The translations under genes were made by a program, and so were the position numbers. The notes below the pieces were generated by a model that made no database searches, had not been told where the DNA came from, and saw nothing but the letters and a program-made list of their open reading frames with translations. Below are positions 1-9,346 of a stretch of DNA of 64,000 nucleotides, in pieces; position 1 is the stretch's first letter; the number at the start of each line of letters is the position of its first letter. Source of the stretch: Scandinavium sp036409475 (GTDB lineage Bacteria; Pseudomonadota; Gammaproteobacteria; Enterobacterales; Enterobacteriaceae); contig NZ_JAYRCK010000030.1 in NCBI RefSeq assembly GCF_036409475.1, positions 1 to 64,000 of the forward strand, given 5' to 3'.

Positions 1-18
1 TAATGCCGATCATTTAAG
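1..18 (+). repeat. IS left terminal inverted repeat
   Basis: Reads TAATGCCGATCATTTAAG. It is the inverted partner of bases 1405-1422 with 16 of 18 positions matching. It begins exactly at the first base of the window. Confidence 0.9.
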
Positions 19-83
19 AGTACTTGAACGATCCTGCCAGTGAGAGACAATCCGGGAACAGCCCTCTGCTCCCGGATTTTTTT

Positions 84-1409
84 ATGTCTGAACAGGATAT
101 GGATTTTGTTGTTGATGCTTTCGCCTCTGAGCTGGATGCTTTTTCTCGCTCCCTTGACCCCCTCTGGATACACCAGGCATTAAGCGCCTGCCAGAAGGCC
201 AGCATTCGCAGGCGTCGCCTCCCTGCTGAGCAGGCTGTCTGGCTTATTCTGATGATGGGGTTGCTGCGTGACTTATCCATTAAAGATGTCTGCCATCATC
301 TCGACATTGTTCTCCAGCCTGAAGACGGTTATCAAAGCCTTGCCCCCAGCGTACTCACTGCCGCACGCCAGCGCCTGGGCGAAGCCCCACTTCGCTACCT
401 TTTTCATGCCTGCAACGAGGCCTGGCAACCTGCGGCACTCGGGCCCGCTACGTTCCATGGCCTCCGGGTTCTGAGCGTTGACGGAACACTTTTTCGCACG
501 CCCGATTCACCTGAGAACGCCGCTGCTTTTGGGTTTATCGAACCGTCCACGGGGACATTCCCGCAGGTACGGATGGTCGGGCTGATGGCAACCCATTCCC
601 ATATGTTGCTGGATGCGGCGTTTGGCGGTGTGGCCGAGGGGGAGCTAACGCTGGCGCATCGTCTGATTTCCTCCGCCCCTGACCATACGCTGACCCTGTT
701 CGACCGCTGTTATTTCAGCGCGGCTTTTTTCCTGGAATGGCAGCAGGCCGGAGCCTGCACACACTGGCTCACACCAGTAAAAAGTAAACTCCGCTATGAG
801 GTTATCGAACGATACAGCGATTACGACATGCTGATTGAGATGCCGGTTTCACCTCAGGCTCGCAAGGCTGCGCCTCATCTCCCGGAAGTCTGGCGGGCAA
901 GGATGGTGAGTTATGTCAGCGGTGGCGGTAAAGGGAAAATCACGGGATTTTTAACGTCGCTGACCGATCCGGTCGCCTGGCCAGTCGAAGATTTGCTGCG
1001 AATTTACTGGGAACGCTGGGAGATCGAACTAGGCTATGGAGAGCTAAAAAGACGGCAGTTGAAGGGGGAGGTCACACTGCGGAGCCGATTTCCGGAGGGG
1101 GTAAAACAGGAGCTGTGGGGGATCCTGGTGTCGTACAACCTGCTGAGAAAGGAAATGGTGGATATTGCAGGAGAGGCCGGCGTTATTCCAACCCGGATAA
1201 GTTTCGTGGCGGCATTAAATATTCTGATATCGCAGGTCAGGGTGAGTGGTAAGGGCGCGACGGGGAATATACCTAAGCATCTGAAAGGAATGAGGGAAAA
1301 TGTAAAAGCCTTTATCCTTCCGGAAAAAAGAAAGCACCGACGATACGAGCGTTCGGTGCTTTATATTCCGCCTAAATATCCGTTCAGCTATAAGTCACGC
1401 GAGGCTTAA
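84..1409 (+). CDS. IS4-family DDE transposase
   Basis: Cut-and-paste transposase acting on the ends of its own element. The ATG at 84 gives 441 aa, close to the 442 aa of E. coli InsG; the frame is open further upstream from a TTG at 24, which would start almost inside the terminal repeat and is less likely. The catalytic acids are visible: Asp133 in SVDGTLF, Asp207 in LFDRCYF, and Glu315 inside the IS4 signature Y-x2-R-x3-E-x6-K (YWERWEIELGYGELK). The HTH-like N-terminal part and the beta-strand insertion before the Glu look complete. No frameshift is seen, so the element may still be active. Confidence 0.93.
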   Translation: MSEQDMDFVVDAFASELDAFSRSLDPLWIHQALSACQKASIRRRRLPAEQAVWLILMMGLLRDLSIKDVCHHLDIVLQPEDGYQSLAPSVLTAARQRLGEAPLRYLFHACNEAWQPAALGPATFHGLRVLSVDGTLFRTPDSPENAAAFGFIEPSTGTFPQVRMVGLMATHSHMLLDAAFGGVAEGELTLAHRLISSAPDHTLTLFDRCYFSAAFFLEWQQAGACTHWLTPVKSKLRYEVIERYSDYDMLIEMPVSPQARKAAPHLPEVWRARMVSYVSGGGKGKITGFLTSLTDPVAWPVEDLLRIYWERWEIELGYGELKRRQLKGEVTLRSRFPEGVKQELWGILVSYNLLRKEMVDIAGEAGVIPTRISFVAALNILISQVRVSGKGATGNIPKHLKGMRENVKAFILPEKRKHRRYERSVLYIPPKYPFSYKSREA

Positions 1410-1422
1410 GTGAACGGCATTA
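1405..1422 (-). repeat. IS right terminal inverted repeat
   Basis: Reads CTTAAGTGAACGGCATTA on the plus strand; its reverse complement matches the left end at 16 of 18 positions. The transposase stop codon (1407-1409) lies within it. Confidence 0.9.
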
Positions 1423-1794
1423 GGGGTAAACACGCGCGTTGTGGTGATGCTGGCTTATGTTCTGAGCGGTGTTTGTGCAGCTATTGCCGGGGTGATTGTG
1501 GCCGCCGACATTCGCGGTGCGGATGCCAACAACGCGGGGCTATGGCTGGAACTGGATGCGATTCTGGCGGTGGTGATCGGCGGTGGTTCACTGATGGGCG
1601 GGCGTTTCAACCTGCTGCTGTCGGTGATTGGCGCGCTGATTATTCAGGGCATGAACACCGGGATCCTGCTTTCCGGGTTCCAGCCGGAGCTGAATCAGGT
1701 GGTGAAAGCGGTAGTGGTGATGTGCGTGCTGATTGTCCAGTCCCCGCGTTTTATCAGCTTACTGAAAGGAGTGCGTGGCCATGGTAAAACGTAA
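1423..1794 (+). pseudogene. ytfT: YtfT, galactofuranose ABC permease, 3' remnant cut by the IS
   Basis: The last 123 codons of YtfT, an inner-membrane permease of the YtfQRT-YjfF galactofuranose importer (E. coli protein 341 aa). The frame is open from the first base after the IS (GVNTRVVVML...) to the stop at 1792-1794. It holds the conserved AxDIRGADANNAG and AVVIGGGSLMGGRF segments of the C-terminal transmembrane region. About the first 218 residues are missing from the window, on the far side of the insertion. No start codon with a clear ribosome site lies in the fragment, so it is not expected to make a working permease. It overlaps yjfF by 14 bases, as in the intact operon. Confidence 0.9.
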
Positions 1795-2782
1795 TCTTCC
1801 GCTGATGATTACCCTCGGGGTGTTTGTGCTCGGCTATCTCTACTGCCTGACGCAATTTCCGGGTTTCGCCTCCACGCGCGTTATCTGCAACATTCTGACT
1901 GATAACGCCTTTCTGGGGATTATCGCCGTCGGCATGACCTTTGTGATCCTCTCCGGCGGGATTGATCTCTCGGTCGGCTCGGTGATCGCCTTCACCGGCG
2001 TGTTCCTGGCCAAAGCGATCGGCTTCTGGGGCATGTCGCCATTGGTGGCATTTCCGCTGGTCTTGCTGATGGGCTGTGCGTTCGGCGCGTTTATGGGGTT
2101 GCTGATCGATGCACTGAAAATTCCTGCTTTTATCATCACCCTCGCGGGCATGTTTTTCCTGCGCGGCGTGAGCTACCTCGTTTCGGAAGAGTCGATCCCG
2201 ATTAACCACCCGCTGTACGACAAGCTTTCAGATATGGCGTGGATGATCCCCGGCGGTGGACGCCTTAGCGCCATGGGTGTTCTGATGTTGCTGGTGGTGG
2301 TGGCGGGCATGTTCATGGCTCATCGCACACGCTTTGGCAATCAGGTTTACGCCATCGGCGGCAGCGCGATTTCAGCGAACCTGATGGGGATTTCTACCCG
2401 CAGCACCACAGTTCGCATCTACATGCTTTCAACGGGGCTGGCAACGCTGGCGGGCATTGTGTTCTCCATCTACACGCAAGCGGGTTATGCGCTGGCTGGT
2501 GTGGGCGTTGAGCTGGATGCGATTGCTTCGGTGGTCATTGGTGGCACGTTGCTGAGCGGCGGCGTGGGGACTGTTTTGGGCACGCTGTTTGGCGTGGGTA
2601 TTCAGGGGCTGATTCAGACCTACATCAACTTCGACGGAACGCTCAGTTCCTGGTGGACCAAAATCGCCATCGGTATTTTGCTGTTCATTTTTATTGCCCT
2701 ACAACGCGGACTGACCGTGCTTTGGGAGAACCGTCAGAGCTCACCGGTGACGCGCGTGGCTCCGGCGATAACAAAGCAATAG
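1781..2782 (+). CDS. yjfF: YjfF, galactofuranose ABC transporter permease
   Basis: Second permease subunit of the galactofuranose importer, an inner-membrane BPD_transp_2 protein like RbsC. The ATG at 1781 gives MVKRNLPLMIT and 333 aa (E. coli 331), with AAAGGA about 10 bases upstream; an in-frame GTG and ATG slightly upstream are less favoured. The family loop GMTFVILSGGIDLSVGSVIA is present near residue 55, and the C-terminal ASVVIGGTLLSGG segment is complete. The gene itself is intact but sits downstream of the IS insertion in ytfT. Its transcription may be reduced, and its partner permease is broken. Confidence 0.93.
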   Translation: MVKRNLPLMITLGVFVLGYLYCLTQFPGFASTRVICNILTDNAFLGIIAVGMTFVILSGGIDLSVGSVIAFTGVFLAKAIGFWGMSPLVAFPLVLLMGCAFGAFMGLLIDALKIPAFIITLAGMFFLRGVSYLVSEESIPINHPLYDKLSDMAWMIPGGGRLSAMGVLMLLVVVAGMFMAHRTRFGNQVYAIGGSAISANLMGISTRSTTVRIYMLSTGLATLAGIVFSIYTQAGYALAGVGVELDAIASVVIGGTLLSGGVGTVLGTLFGVGIQGLIQTYINFDGTLSSWWTKIAIGILLFIFIALQRGLTVLWENRQSSPVTRVAPAITKQ

Positions 2783-2947
2783 CGTTAGCGGTCTTTTATG
2801 CCAGCCGATGGGCTTTAGTATAAATATACCGTCGCATTGCTACACGCTACGACAAAACAGCGAGAAATGATTTGGCAAGGGTGAAGCTGGGCTGCATCCG
2901 ACTGTTTTGCAATAGGTTATGCAATTAAGGGACACAGCCAGGCACCG

Positions 2948-5900
2948 TTAAAACGCAATCCTCGCATTCATGAAAACGCCGTTGTCCTGGTATTTATCAG
3001 AGAGTAAACCACCATACCCCAGTGCCAGCGTGGCGTTTTTATCAAAGGCGAATTCCACACCGGTTTTTATCACTGTGGCATCACGCGCGGCCGCGACGCT
3101 GCTGACGCTAAAGACCGCATTGCTGCCGTCAAAACGCAGGCTGCTGGTACGGTTCAGACTGCCGTACTGATGTTGCCAACCCAACTCTCCGTACAGGCCC
3201 AGTCTGGTTGTTTCGCCCACCCACCACTTTTTATCGGCCCGCAGCCCAAGGGTAGAAAAAATAGCGTCCTGTGACTGGCTATCACCGCGTAGTGCGGCAG
3301 CGCTCCCGCGCTCATTAATACTGTTATTACGGAAGTTCACATAGGCCAGATTCGCGAAGGGTTCCAGCGCCACCTCGTTCATTTGTACATCATAGCCAAG
3401 CTCAGCGAACAGTTGCTGAGTCGTGGCGTTATATTTTGCCTGCGGATGACCGGACTGGCTGCCATAGGCCACCCGACGCTGTGTATCGAAACGGTGCCAA
3501 CTGGTCGCACCTCCCGCTCGCAGCGTCAGCGCATCCCATTGTTTGCTGCCGTACAACGCCAGGTGGTAGCTATCGCTGTTCGCCGAAGAGCGATAGCTGC
3601 CGTGCAGTGAATCGCGGGTATAGCCTGTCGCTATCCCCAGCCGCCAGCTATCCGCCAGCTCTCTGTCGATACCCAGCAATACACCGTAAGTCGAGTCGTT
3701 AAATCCGCCAGCGTTGCTATTACCGCTGGCGTGACTCCAGTTGCCGAGCATCTGTGCCCAGCCCCCTTGCTCATTTGCCTTAATCCCCTGTGCGGTAGCC
3801 TGGCCTGACGCCTGACGCAGACGACCGGTAAGGGAATCGCGCAAATAGCGGCTGTTATTGATTTGAACCGACGCCGCATCGGCATGAATTTGCCCGGAAA
3901 GCTGCCGGAATGCCTGCTGAGCTTGCTTAGCCGAGCCGGACAGCAGGAGACTTTCGTATACCGGATGGCCAGCTTTCAACCGCTCGGCGGCCCGTGCCAC
4001 CGAGCGCTGGTTAGGCGTTTGGGCTACGTCGGCGAAGGTGACGTTACTACGCGTAATGCCCAGCCTGACGTTGTTCGGCTGATAAATGAGTTGGCTGCCA
4101 ATAAACAAGTAGCCCGGCGCTACACTGGAAAACTGACCACTCACGCCTTTGCTGGCCTGCAAAATAGTGTATTGCTGACCCAACAGGCTATAGGCCCTCG
4201 GCTGAGATAACAGGTTTTGGCGATTTTCGAGAGTCACCAGTACGTCACCACCCTGTAGATTCGCTTTGCCACTGCTTTCAATACGATCGCTTCGGCCATT
4301 TGGCGCAACGTCTACCTGATAGCGTGAGCCCGGTTCAAAGGTAACGTTCTGGCTGACGGTCAGAGTACCGATTGAGTTACCCGGCGCCACGGTAGCGCCG
4401 CGGCTGACGGTGAGTGAACCCACCCGGCCCGATCCGCTAAGCGTGCCGCTACTTTGCACCGTAATATCAGACGTCACCGCACCGTTGATTTTCAACTGCC
4501 CCTGGTTGACCTGCGTGGCACCGAGATATGTGCTGTTACCGGTAAGTTCCAGCGTGCCCTCACCCGTTTTGGTTAGGCCGCCGTGCCCGCCAATGCTGTT
4601 GCTCCAGAGGTCATAGGCACACTCTTTGCTCAGGCAGTACCGTTGTATGCTGGTGCCTGCGTCAAGCAAACTGCCAATACCCGGAATATTGGCAGTGAAT
4701 TGTTTATCGGTATAAGAACCCTCGATATACAAGTCAGTGGGAATATCTTCCGCAGTGATAAACATTTTCGGGCCGTTTATGGCATCCCGCAGATTGATCT
4801 TTCCCCAGCCAAAACGCGTATCAATGCCCGGCGCGCCAAGGTCAGTCGCGGTGGTTTTTATCACCGTGGAGATTTGGTCGGCGCTCATATAAGGGTAGCG
4901 CTGCATCAGTACGGCTGCCGTTCCGCTGACCATTGGCGCAGACATAGAGCTCCCCGTCATGTCCACGTAAGCAGGTAAAATATCCAGCTCGCCTCTTGCC
5001 TGCGTTGCCGCGTTAATGTCCCCCCCGGTCTTCGAAACCAGTGTGCCTGAGGTGCTCTCGATATCCGTTCCCGGCGCGGCCAGACAATAGCTGGCGGTAT
5101 GCTCGCAGCGGGTAGAAGAGACGTGCAAATCATCATTTTCATCCAGATTGACGGCCACCAGATAATTTTGGGTAATCTCCGGGAAAAGATACGGCAAGCT
5201 GGCGTCATACATCGGTACGTTGTAGTTGTTTTCATTACCCGCGGCGAAAACCACCAGTTTACCGTCGCGCGCCGCACGCAGCATACCGGCAAAATCGCTA
5301 AGCTCAGATGTCTGAGTGGAAATAGGCGCGCGGCTCATTTGGTCAATGCTGGCTTTCTGGGGCGTGATTTCGTCGAGAACGTCCTGGGGCGTCATTTGAA
5401 CGTAATCCCACGTACCGTCTGGCCGGGTGATGCGGTTGCCTTCACTGTCTTTATTGATGTCTACGTCAGCACCCCAGCTATTGTTGATCACCCGAACATG
5501 ACTGCGGATCATGGCTTCTATCTGGTTACTTTGTTCATCCAACGCCTTGCTGGAAACCAACTGGGCGTCAAAAGCTACGCCATGCATACCTGTACCATCA
5601 CGTTTCGCAGCCGCAATACCTGCCACATGAGTACCATGATCGCCAAAACTAAATTCGCCATCTTCTCCAGTGTCAAAGTCATAAGGGTTAGACCCCAGTT
5701 TGTTCAGTTTTCCCGAGAATTCTGGATGTTCCAGCAGGGTTTGATCCTGTACGCCAATGGTTATTCCTCTGCCGGTATAGCCGCTGGCGTAAGCAAACTG
5801 AGCACCAATGGACTCCAACCCCCACTGTTTATTGAATTCATCAGATATCCAGCTTGTGGGGGCGCCATTTTTACCGCGTTCGCTATAGTGCGTTTCAGCA

Positions 5901-5980
5901 AAAACCATATCCGTTGGTAATAAGCTAAATGCCAGCGTCACGCTATATAACAGAGGGTTGTTCGTCGTTGATCCTTTCAT
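2948..5980 (-). CDS. Subtilisin-type autotransporter serine protease
   Basis: A type V secreted protease of 1010 aa, in the group of autotransporter S8 proteases such as Serratia Ssp. Residues 1-28 look like a signal peptide ending MVFA. The S8 domain spans about 55-400 with the full triad: Asp79 in GVQDQT, His115 in GDHGTHVAG, Ser345 in TGSSMSAP, and Asn249 (AAGNE) for the oxyanion hole. A passenger stalk with an autotransporter-associated repeat (LTKTGEGTLELTG, GSLTVSRGATVAPGNSIGTL) follows at about 465-560. From about residue 735 (GGWAQMLGNW) a beta-barrel ends in a terminal Phe, as expected for BAM-assembled barrels. A strong site (AAGGAGAG) precedes the start. It lies 70 bases after the tricorn-like protease gene, so co-transcription is likely. 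The substrate is unknown. Confidence 0.93.
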   Translation of the reverse strand: MKGSTTNNPLLYSVTLAFSLLPTDMVFAETHYSERGKNGAPTSWISDEFNKQWGLESIGAQFAYASGYTGRGITIGVQDQTLLEHPEFSGKLNKLGSNPYDFDTGEDGEFSFGDHGTHVAGIAAAKRDGTGMHGVAFDAQLVSSKALDEQSNQIEAMIRSHVRVINNSWGADVDINKDSEGNRITRPDGTWDYVQMTPQDVLDEITPQKASIDQMSRAPISTQTSELSDFAGMLRAARDGKLVVFAAGNENNYNVPMYDASLPYLFPEITQNYLVAVNLDENDDLHVSSTRCEHTASYCLAAPGTDIESTSGTLVSKTGGDINAATQARGELDILPAYVDMTGSSMSAPMVSGTAAVLMQRYPYMSADQISTVIKTTATDLGAPGIDTRFGWGKINLRDAINGPKMFITAEDIPTDLYIEGSYTDKQFTANIPGIGSLLDAGTSIQRYCLSKECAYDLWSNSIGGHGGLTKTGEGTLELTGNSTYLGATQVNQGQLKINGAVTSDITVQSSGTLSGSGRVGSLTVSRGATVAPGNSIGTLTVSQNVTFEPGSRYQVDVAPNGRSDRIESSGKANLQGGDVLVTLENRQNLLSQPRAYSLLGQQYTILQASKGVSGQFSSVAPGYLFIGSQLIYQPNNVRLGITRSNVTFADVAQTPNQRSVARAAERLKAGHPVYESLLLSGSAKQAQQAFRQLSGQIHADAASVQINNSRYLRDSLTGRLRQASGQATAQGIKANEQGGWAQMLGNWSHASGNSNAGGFNDSTYGVLLGIDRELADSWRLGIATGYTRDSLHGSYRSSANSDSYHLALYGSKQWDALTLRAGGATSWHRFDTQRRVAYGSQSGHPQAKYNATTQQLFAELGYDVQMNEVALEPFANLAYVNFRNNSINERGSAAALRGDSQSQDAIFSTLGLRADKKWWVGETTRLGLYGELGWQHQYGSLNRTSSLRFDGSNAVFSVSSVAAARDATVIKTGVEFAFDKNATLALGYGGLLSDKYQDNGVFMNARIAF

Positions 5981-6050
5981 TATTACTCTCCTTACCGTTG
6001 TTGTATTTTCATATCAGTGCCAAAATCGGCAACGTTGGATCCAGCCTCAT

Positions 6051-9000
6051 TTATTTGACGTCAATGAGCTTATTGGCTTCTTCTATAGCGGCATCCAGTT
6101 GTGGATATCGCTTAGCGACAAGATCTGCCGGTGTGAAACGAACTAATCGATGTGGTTGCTGTTCGCTATTTTCATAAGTTGAACCATCGGGCGCTCGCAG
6201 AGCCAGTGTCGGTATTCCATAAGAAAGTCCGGGAATAAGTTTTGAGCTATGATAAAAGACGGTTGTTCCGGTGCCTGGCACCGGTTCACCTACCACGGGC
6301 CCCAATTTCTGGGCATCATAATATCGGGGAAAAGCAGAGCCTTCAGAATAGCTATCGGCATTGACCAGAAGCACGGTTGGTTTCGTCCACTGGCGGCGAG
6401 CGGCATCAGAAGCCGCAATGCCTGAGCGGGGCCAATTTTTAGGCACATCTTTGCTTCCCGACAGAAATTCAACCAGGGTATTTGCCAAAAAACCGCCAGC
6501 GTTAAAACGCACATCAACAATCAGGGCTTCTTTCCCCTGCTCGATACCCAGCGCCTGTGAAACAGCATCCCGATAGCTGTCGCTGTCCATCGCCGGAATA
6601 TAAATATAGCCAACCCTGCCTTTGCTGACGCGATGAACGTAATCCCGGCGTTGATGAACCCACGCGGACAATAGCAATTGAGATTCCGCTTCCTGATTGA
6701 TAGCCCGGCTATTTACCTGATACGTCTTTTGTCCGCTTATTAATGTCAACTGTATATTTTCGCCAGCCTTATGATTAAGCAGCCGATCCAGTTGATTTAG
6801 CGATGTCATATTCTCCCCATTGAACGCCTGTAATATATCACCGGCACGGGCATTGCCTGCGATATCTAACGGCCCTCCCGGCAGCAGCGAGTCTATAATG
6901 ATTTTATTATTCCGCTCCTGGAAAGTAGCGCCCAAACTGGCCGTGTTGTCAGGAGATTTTGTAAAGCGCGGTGGCGCTACTCCCCAGGTATGCGAAACGT
7001 TTAATTCTCCGGCAAGCTCTTCCAGTAGCAGAGCGTAATCAGAACTATTATTTATACTGGGTAAAAAACGTCGATAATGATTTGCATATTCATCCCACTT
7101 CACCCCATTCATATCGGATGTGTAAAATTCATCGCGGGTCTGGCGGATTATTTGCTCAAAACTTGCGGCCATCGCCTCCTGCCAAAGGAAATCCCGGCGG
7201 AGGATAATTTCCGTCGATGTTCTGTCATCCGTGTTCAGATCTACAGTAGTCATTCTCCCACCGCCGACTAATATTATCTTCTCACCTTTATCATCAATAG
7301 TGGCAAACGACGCACCTGAAGTATCAGTGAATAGCTCCTTATTTTCATTTTTCTGCAAATCGAAAGAATATGCTTTTATTGTTATCAGTGGCTCGGTATT
7401 GCTAGCGTTTCTCTGTTCTTCAGTGGCGGTAACATAAATAAGCTTGTCGTTGACTATTCGGCTTGTTAACAGGAAACCGGATAACGTTAAGTTTAGCGCG
7501 TCCAGGTTGTATAATTGGCTATTTTCAAAATTATAATTTGGCTTCGATTTTCGTTCCGCCAGAAAATCCGCATATGCGCGTCGGTTATTATAAATACCGA
7601 GTAGCGTTTGCCCGGAAGGTTCACCATCAGCATCCAGCGCACTATATTTAGTGGATACCCAGTACAGTATGCGACCGTCATCACTCCAGCCAGGCAAAGA
7701 GTTGTGATAGCCATTCTGGGTGATATTAAATGGTTTAGTATTCGTATCCTGGGTATCAATTACTGCGATTTCATTCTTAGAGGCGTCAGGCTGGAAACTC
7801 ACGGCCAGATATCGGGGATCGGGTGCAAAAGCCAATGAGATTTGGTGTCGAATTGAATTAAATGTCGGTGAAAGCACTTGCCTTTGCTTACCGCTCTTAA
7901 GATTCAATACGTGTATAGCCTGGCCATCAACGACAAATGCCAGCATTTTTCCGCTGTTACTCAAGACCGGCTTGCTGATGTTTTTACCGGGAATACGGAA
8001 TAGTAATGTCTCAATAATCTCGCCAGGCTTGCTGAGTGGGAGAGCAGCATCACGATGATGCATTTTGTACAGGGCAGCTTCACCATCACGCTCTGAGAGA
8101 TAGATTATGGCCTGCTCTCCAGGCAGATAAAGTGGTGATTTTTCTTCTTCCGCCGAGTGAGTCAGGCGTGTACTTTGCCCTCGCTTAATATCGACGGCAA
8201 AAAGATCGCCCAGAGCAGTCAAAATGGCTTCATTGCCATCTTTATTGATTTCTGCCCCATCAAAAGTTGTTATATTTAAATTATCTCCGCTATCGTCAAT
8301 GGCTTGCGGGGAGTTAAAGACAACTTTTTGCGCATCAAAGGAACCGGCTGAACGGATATAAATCCCACCATCCCATGACCACGCAAGGCTTCCCTGGGCA
8401 GAGACGCTAAGATCGCGTACCGGGTGTTTTTTATAGTAAGTCAACTGAACATCTTTTTGAGTGGCCAGATCCCGATACCAGACATTAAAATTACCACTGC
8501 GTTCGCTTAAATAATAAATCCCTTTGCCGTTATTTCCCCACCAGGGATCGCTGGCGGCAATATAATCTTCAGTCAACTGTGTATGTTGCCCATCCTTCAA
8601 TAACCACAGGTGTGTTACTGCAAATGAGCGCTGATGTTTACGCCAGGGCTGATCGGAGCCGGCCATCTGATATAGCAATGCATTACCCATTTTCCTGGCC
8701 TGCACAACAGGAAAGGGATAATCAGCCAGCAATGCTCCCGTGGCAATATTTGCCCGGTAAACCGCACCGGATTTGAAGGCCGCAAGCAGATAATGATCAA
8801 ACTCCAGCTTTCCTGGCCGCCTGGAATTCAGTAATACTTCTTTGCTGTCAGCGGTGAAGTCTAATGGTTTGTCATCGCGTGAATCATAGGTCAAACGCAC
8901 CATTTTCCCGTTACCATCAACAGAGAGCACATATACGTCATCATTACCGTGGATATTGGCAGAGAATGCAATGAGCTTTCCATCTGGAGACCATCGAGGA

Positions 9001-9206
9001 TAATGGCTGCGATATTCACTGCCAGTGAGTGGTGTCGCCAGGCCGCCACGGCTGGAACCCATAAATAGCTGCCCCCGTTGCGTAAATACAATACGGGAGC
9101 CGTCAGGTGAAATGGCGGAATTTCTTTGCCAGGTCGCCGGTTCAGCGTTCACTGGCAAAGAAAATAAAAATACAATAAAGAGAATGATATAAATAAGTGA
9201 TGACAT
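6051..9206 (-). CDS. Exported tricorn-like protease (S41 family)
   Basis: A 1051-aa homologue of tricorn, the peptidase that trims oligopeptides. Order of parts: signal peptide (hydrophobic 4-19, cleavage after PVNA); WD40-like TolB-type blades (SPDGSRIVFTQRG, SPDGKLIAFS, repeated) to about residue 560; a C1-like segment with His739 (LNVSHTWG); a PDZ domain at about 755-830 (RAGDILQAFNGE); and the C-terminal S41 core with Ser954 in DSYSEGSAFP. Glu in TYENSEQ fits the third catalytic residue of tricorn. The positions match tricorn His746 and Ser965 well. Archaeal tricorn is cytosolic; this one carries an export signal, so a periplasmic role is inferred. Codon use and the intergenic DNA are AT-richer than in neighbours, suggesting acquisition. 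It is the first gene of the pair with the autotransporter. Confidence 0.9.
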   Translation of the reverse strand: MSSLIYIILFIVFLFSLPVNAEPATWQRNSAISPDGSRIVFTQRGQLFMGSSRGGLATPLTGSEYRSHYPRWSPDGKLIAFSANIHGNDDVYVLSVDGNGKMVRLTYDSRDDKPLDFTADSKEVLLNSRRPGKLEFDHYLLAAFKSGAVYRANIATGALLADYPFPVVQARKMGNALLYQMAGSDQPWRKHQRSFAVTHLWLLKDGQHTQLTEDYIAASDPWWGNNGKGIYYLSERSGNFNVWYRDLATQKDVQLTYYKKHPVRDLSVSAQGSLAWSWDGGIYIRSAGSFDAQKVVFNSPQAIDDSGDNLNITTFDGAEINKDGNEAILTALGDLFAVDIKRGQSTRLTHSAEEEKSPLYLPGEQAIIYLSERDGEAALYKMHHRDAALPLSKPGEIIETLLFRIPGKNISKPVLSNSGKMLAFVVDGQAIHVLNLKSGKQRQVLSPTFNSIRHQISLAFAPDPRYLAVSFQPDASKNEIAVIDTQDTNTKPFNITQNGYHNSLPGWSDDGRILYWVSTKYSALDADGEPSGQTLLGIYNNRRAYADFLAERKSKPNYNFENSQLYNLDALNLTLSGFLLTSRIVNDKLIYVTATEEQRNASNTEPLITIKAYSFDLQKNENKELFTDTSGASFATIDDKGEKIILVGGGRMTTVDLNTDDRTSTEIILRRDFLWQEAMAASFEQIIRQTRDEFYTSDMNGVKWDEYANHYRRFLPSINNSSDYALLLEELAGELNVSHTWGVAPPRFTKSPDNTASLGATFQERNNKIIIDSLLPGGPLDIAGNARAGDILQAFNGENMTSLNQLDRLLNHKAGENIQLTLISGQKTYQVNSRAINQEAESQLLLSAWVHQRRDYVHRVSKGRVGYIYIPAMDSDSYRDAVSQALGIEQGKEALIVDVRFNAGGFLANTLVEFLSGSKDVPKNWPRSGIAASDAARRQWTKPTVLLVNADSYSEGSAFPRYYDAQKLGPVVGEPVPGTGTTVFYHSSKLIPGLSYGIPTLALRAPDGSTYENSEQQPHRLVRFTPADLVAKRYPQLDAAIEEANKLIDVK

Positions 9207-9346
9207 AATTTCACCATTATTCAGATTTAGCCGATATTAACCTGAGCCAATTGTCATTAGCAAAGCAATCATTATAAATAAAGGCATCAGGATGGATGAA
9301 TTAAACTCAGTGAGATTAATAAATTTAACCCCACTGGCAGGAACAT

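Larger units (their letters stand above)
1..1422 (+). mobile_element. IS4-family insertion sequence, complete
   Basis: A 1422-bp element bounded by 18-bp terminal inverted repeats (1-18 and 1405-1422) that differ at two positions. The left end, TAATGCCGATCATTTAAG, closely matches the remembered terminus of E. coli IS4, and the length is close to IS4 (about 1.43 kb). It holds one transposase gene that reads rightward and stops inside the right repeat. Immediately after base 1422 the sequence continues in frame inside ytfT, so the element interrupts that gene. The left flank lies outside the window, so the expected target-site duplication of about 11-13 bp cannot be checked. Confidence 0.93.

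Noticed and set aside
1410..1787. A 125-codon plus-strand frame across the IS end
   Set aside because: It starts inside the IS inverted repeat and runs out of frame with the clear ytfT remnant.
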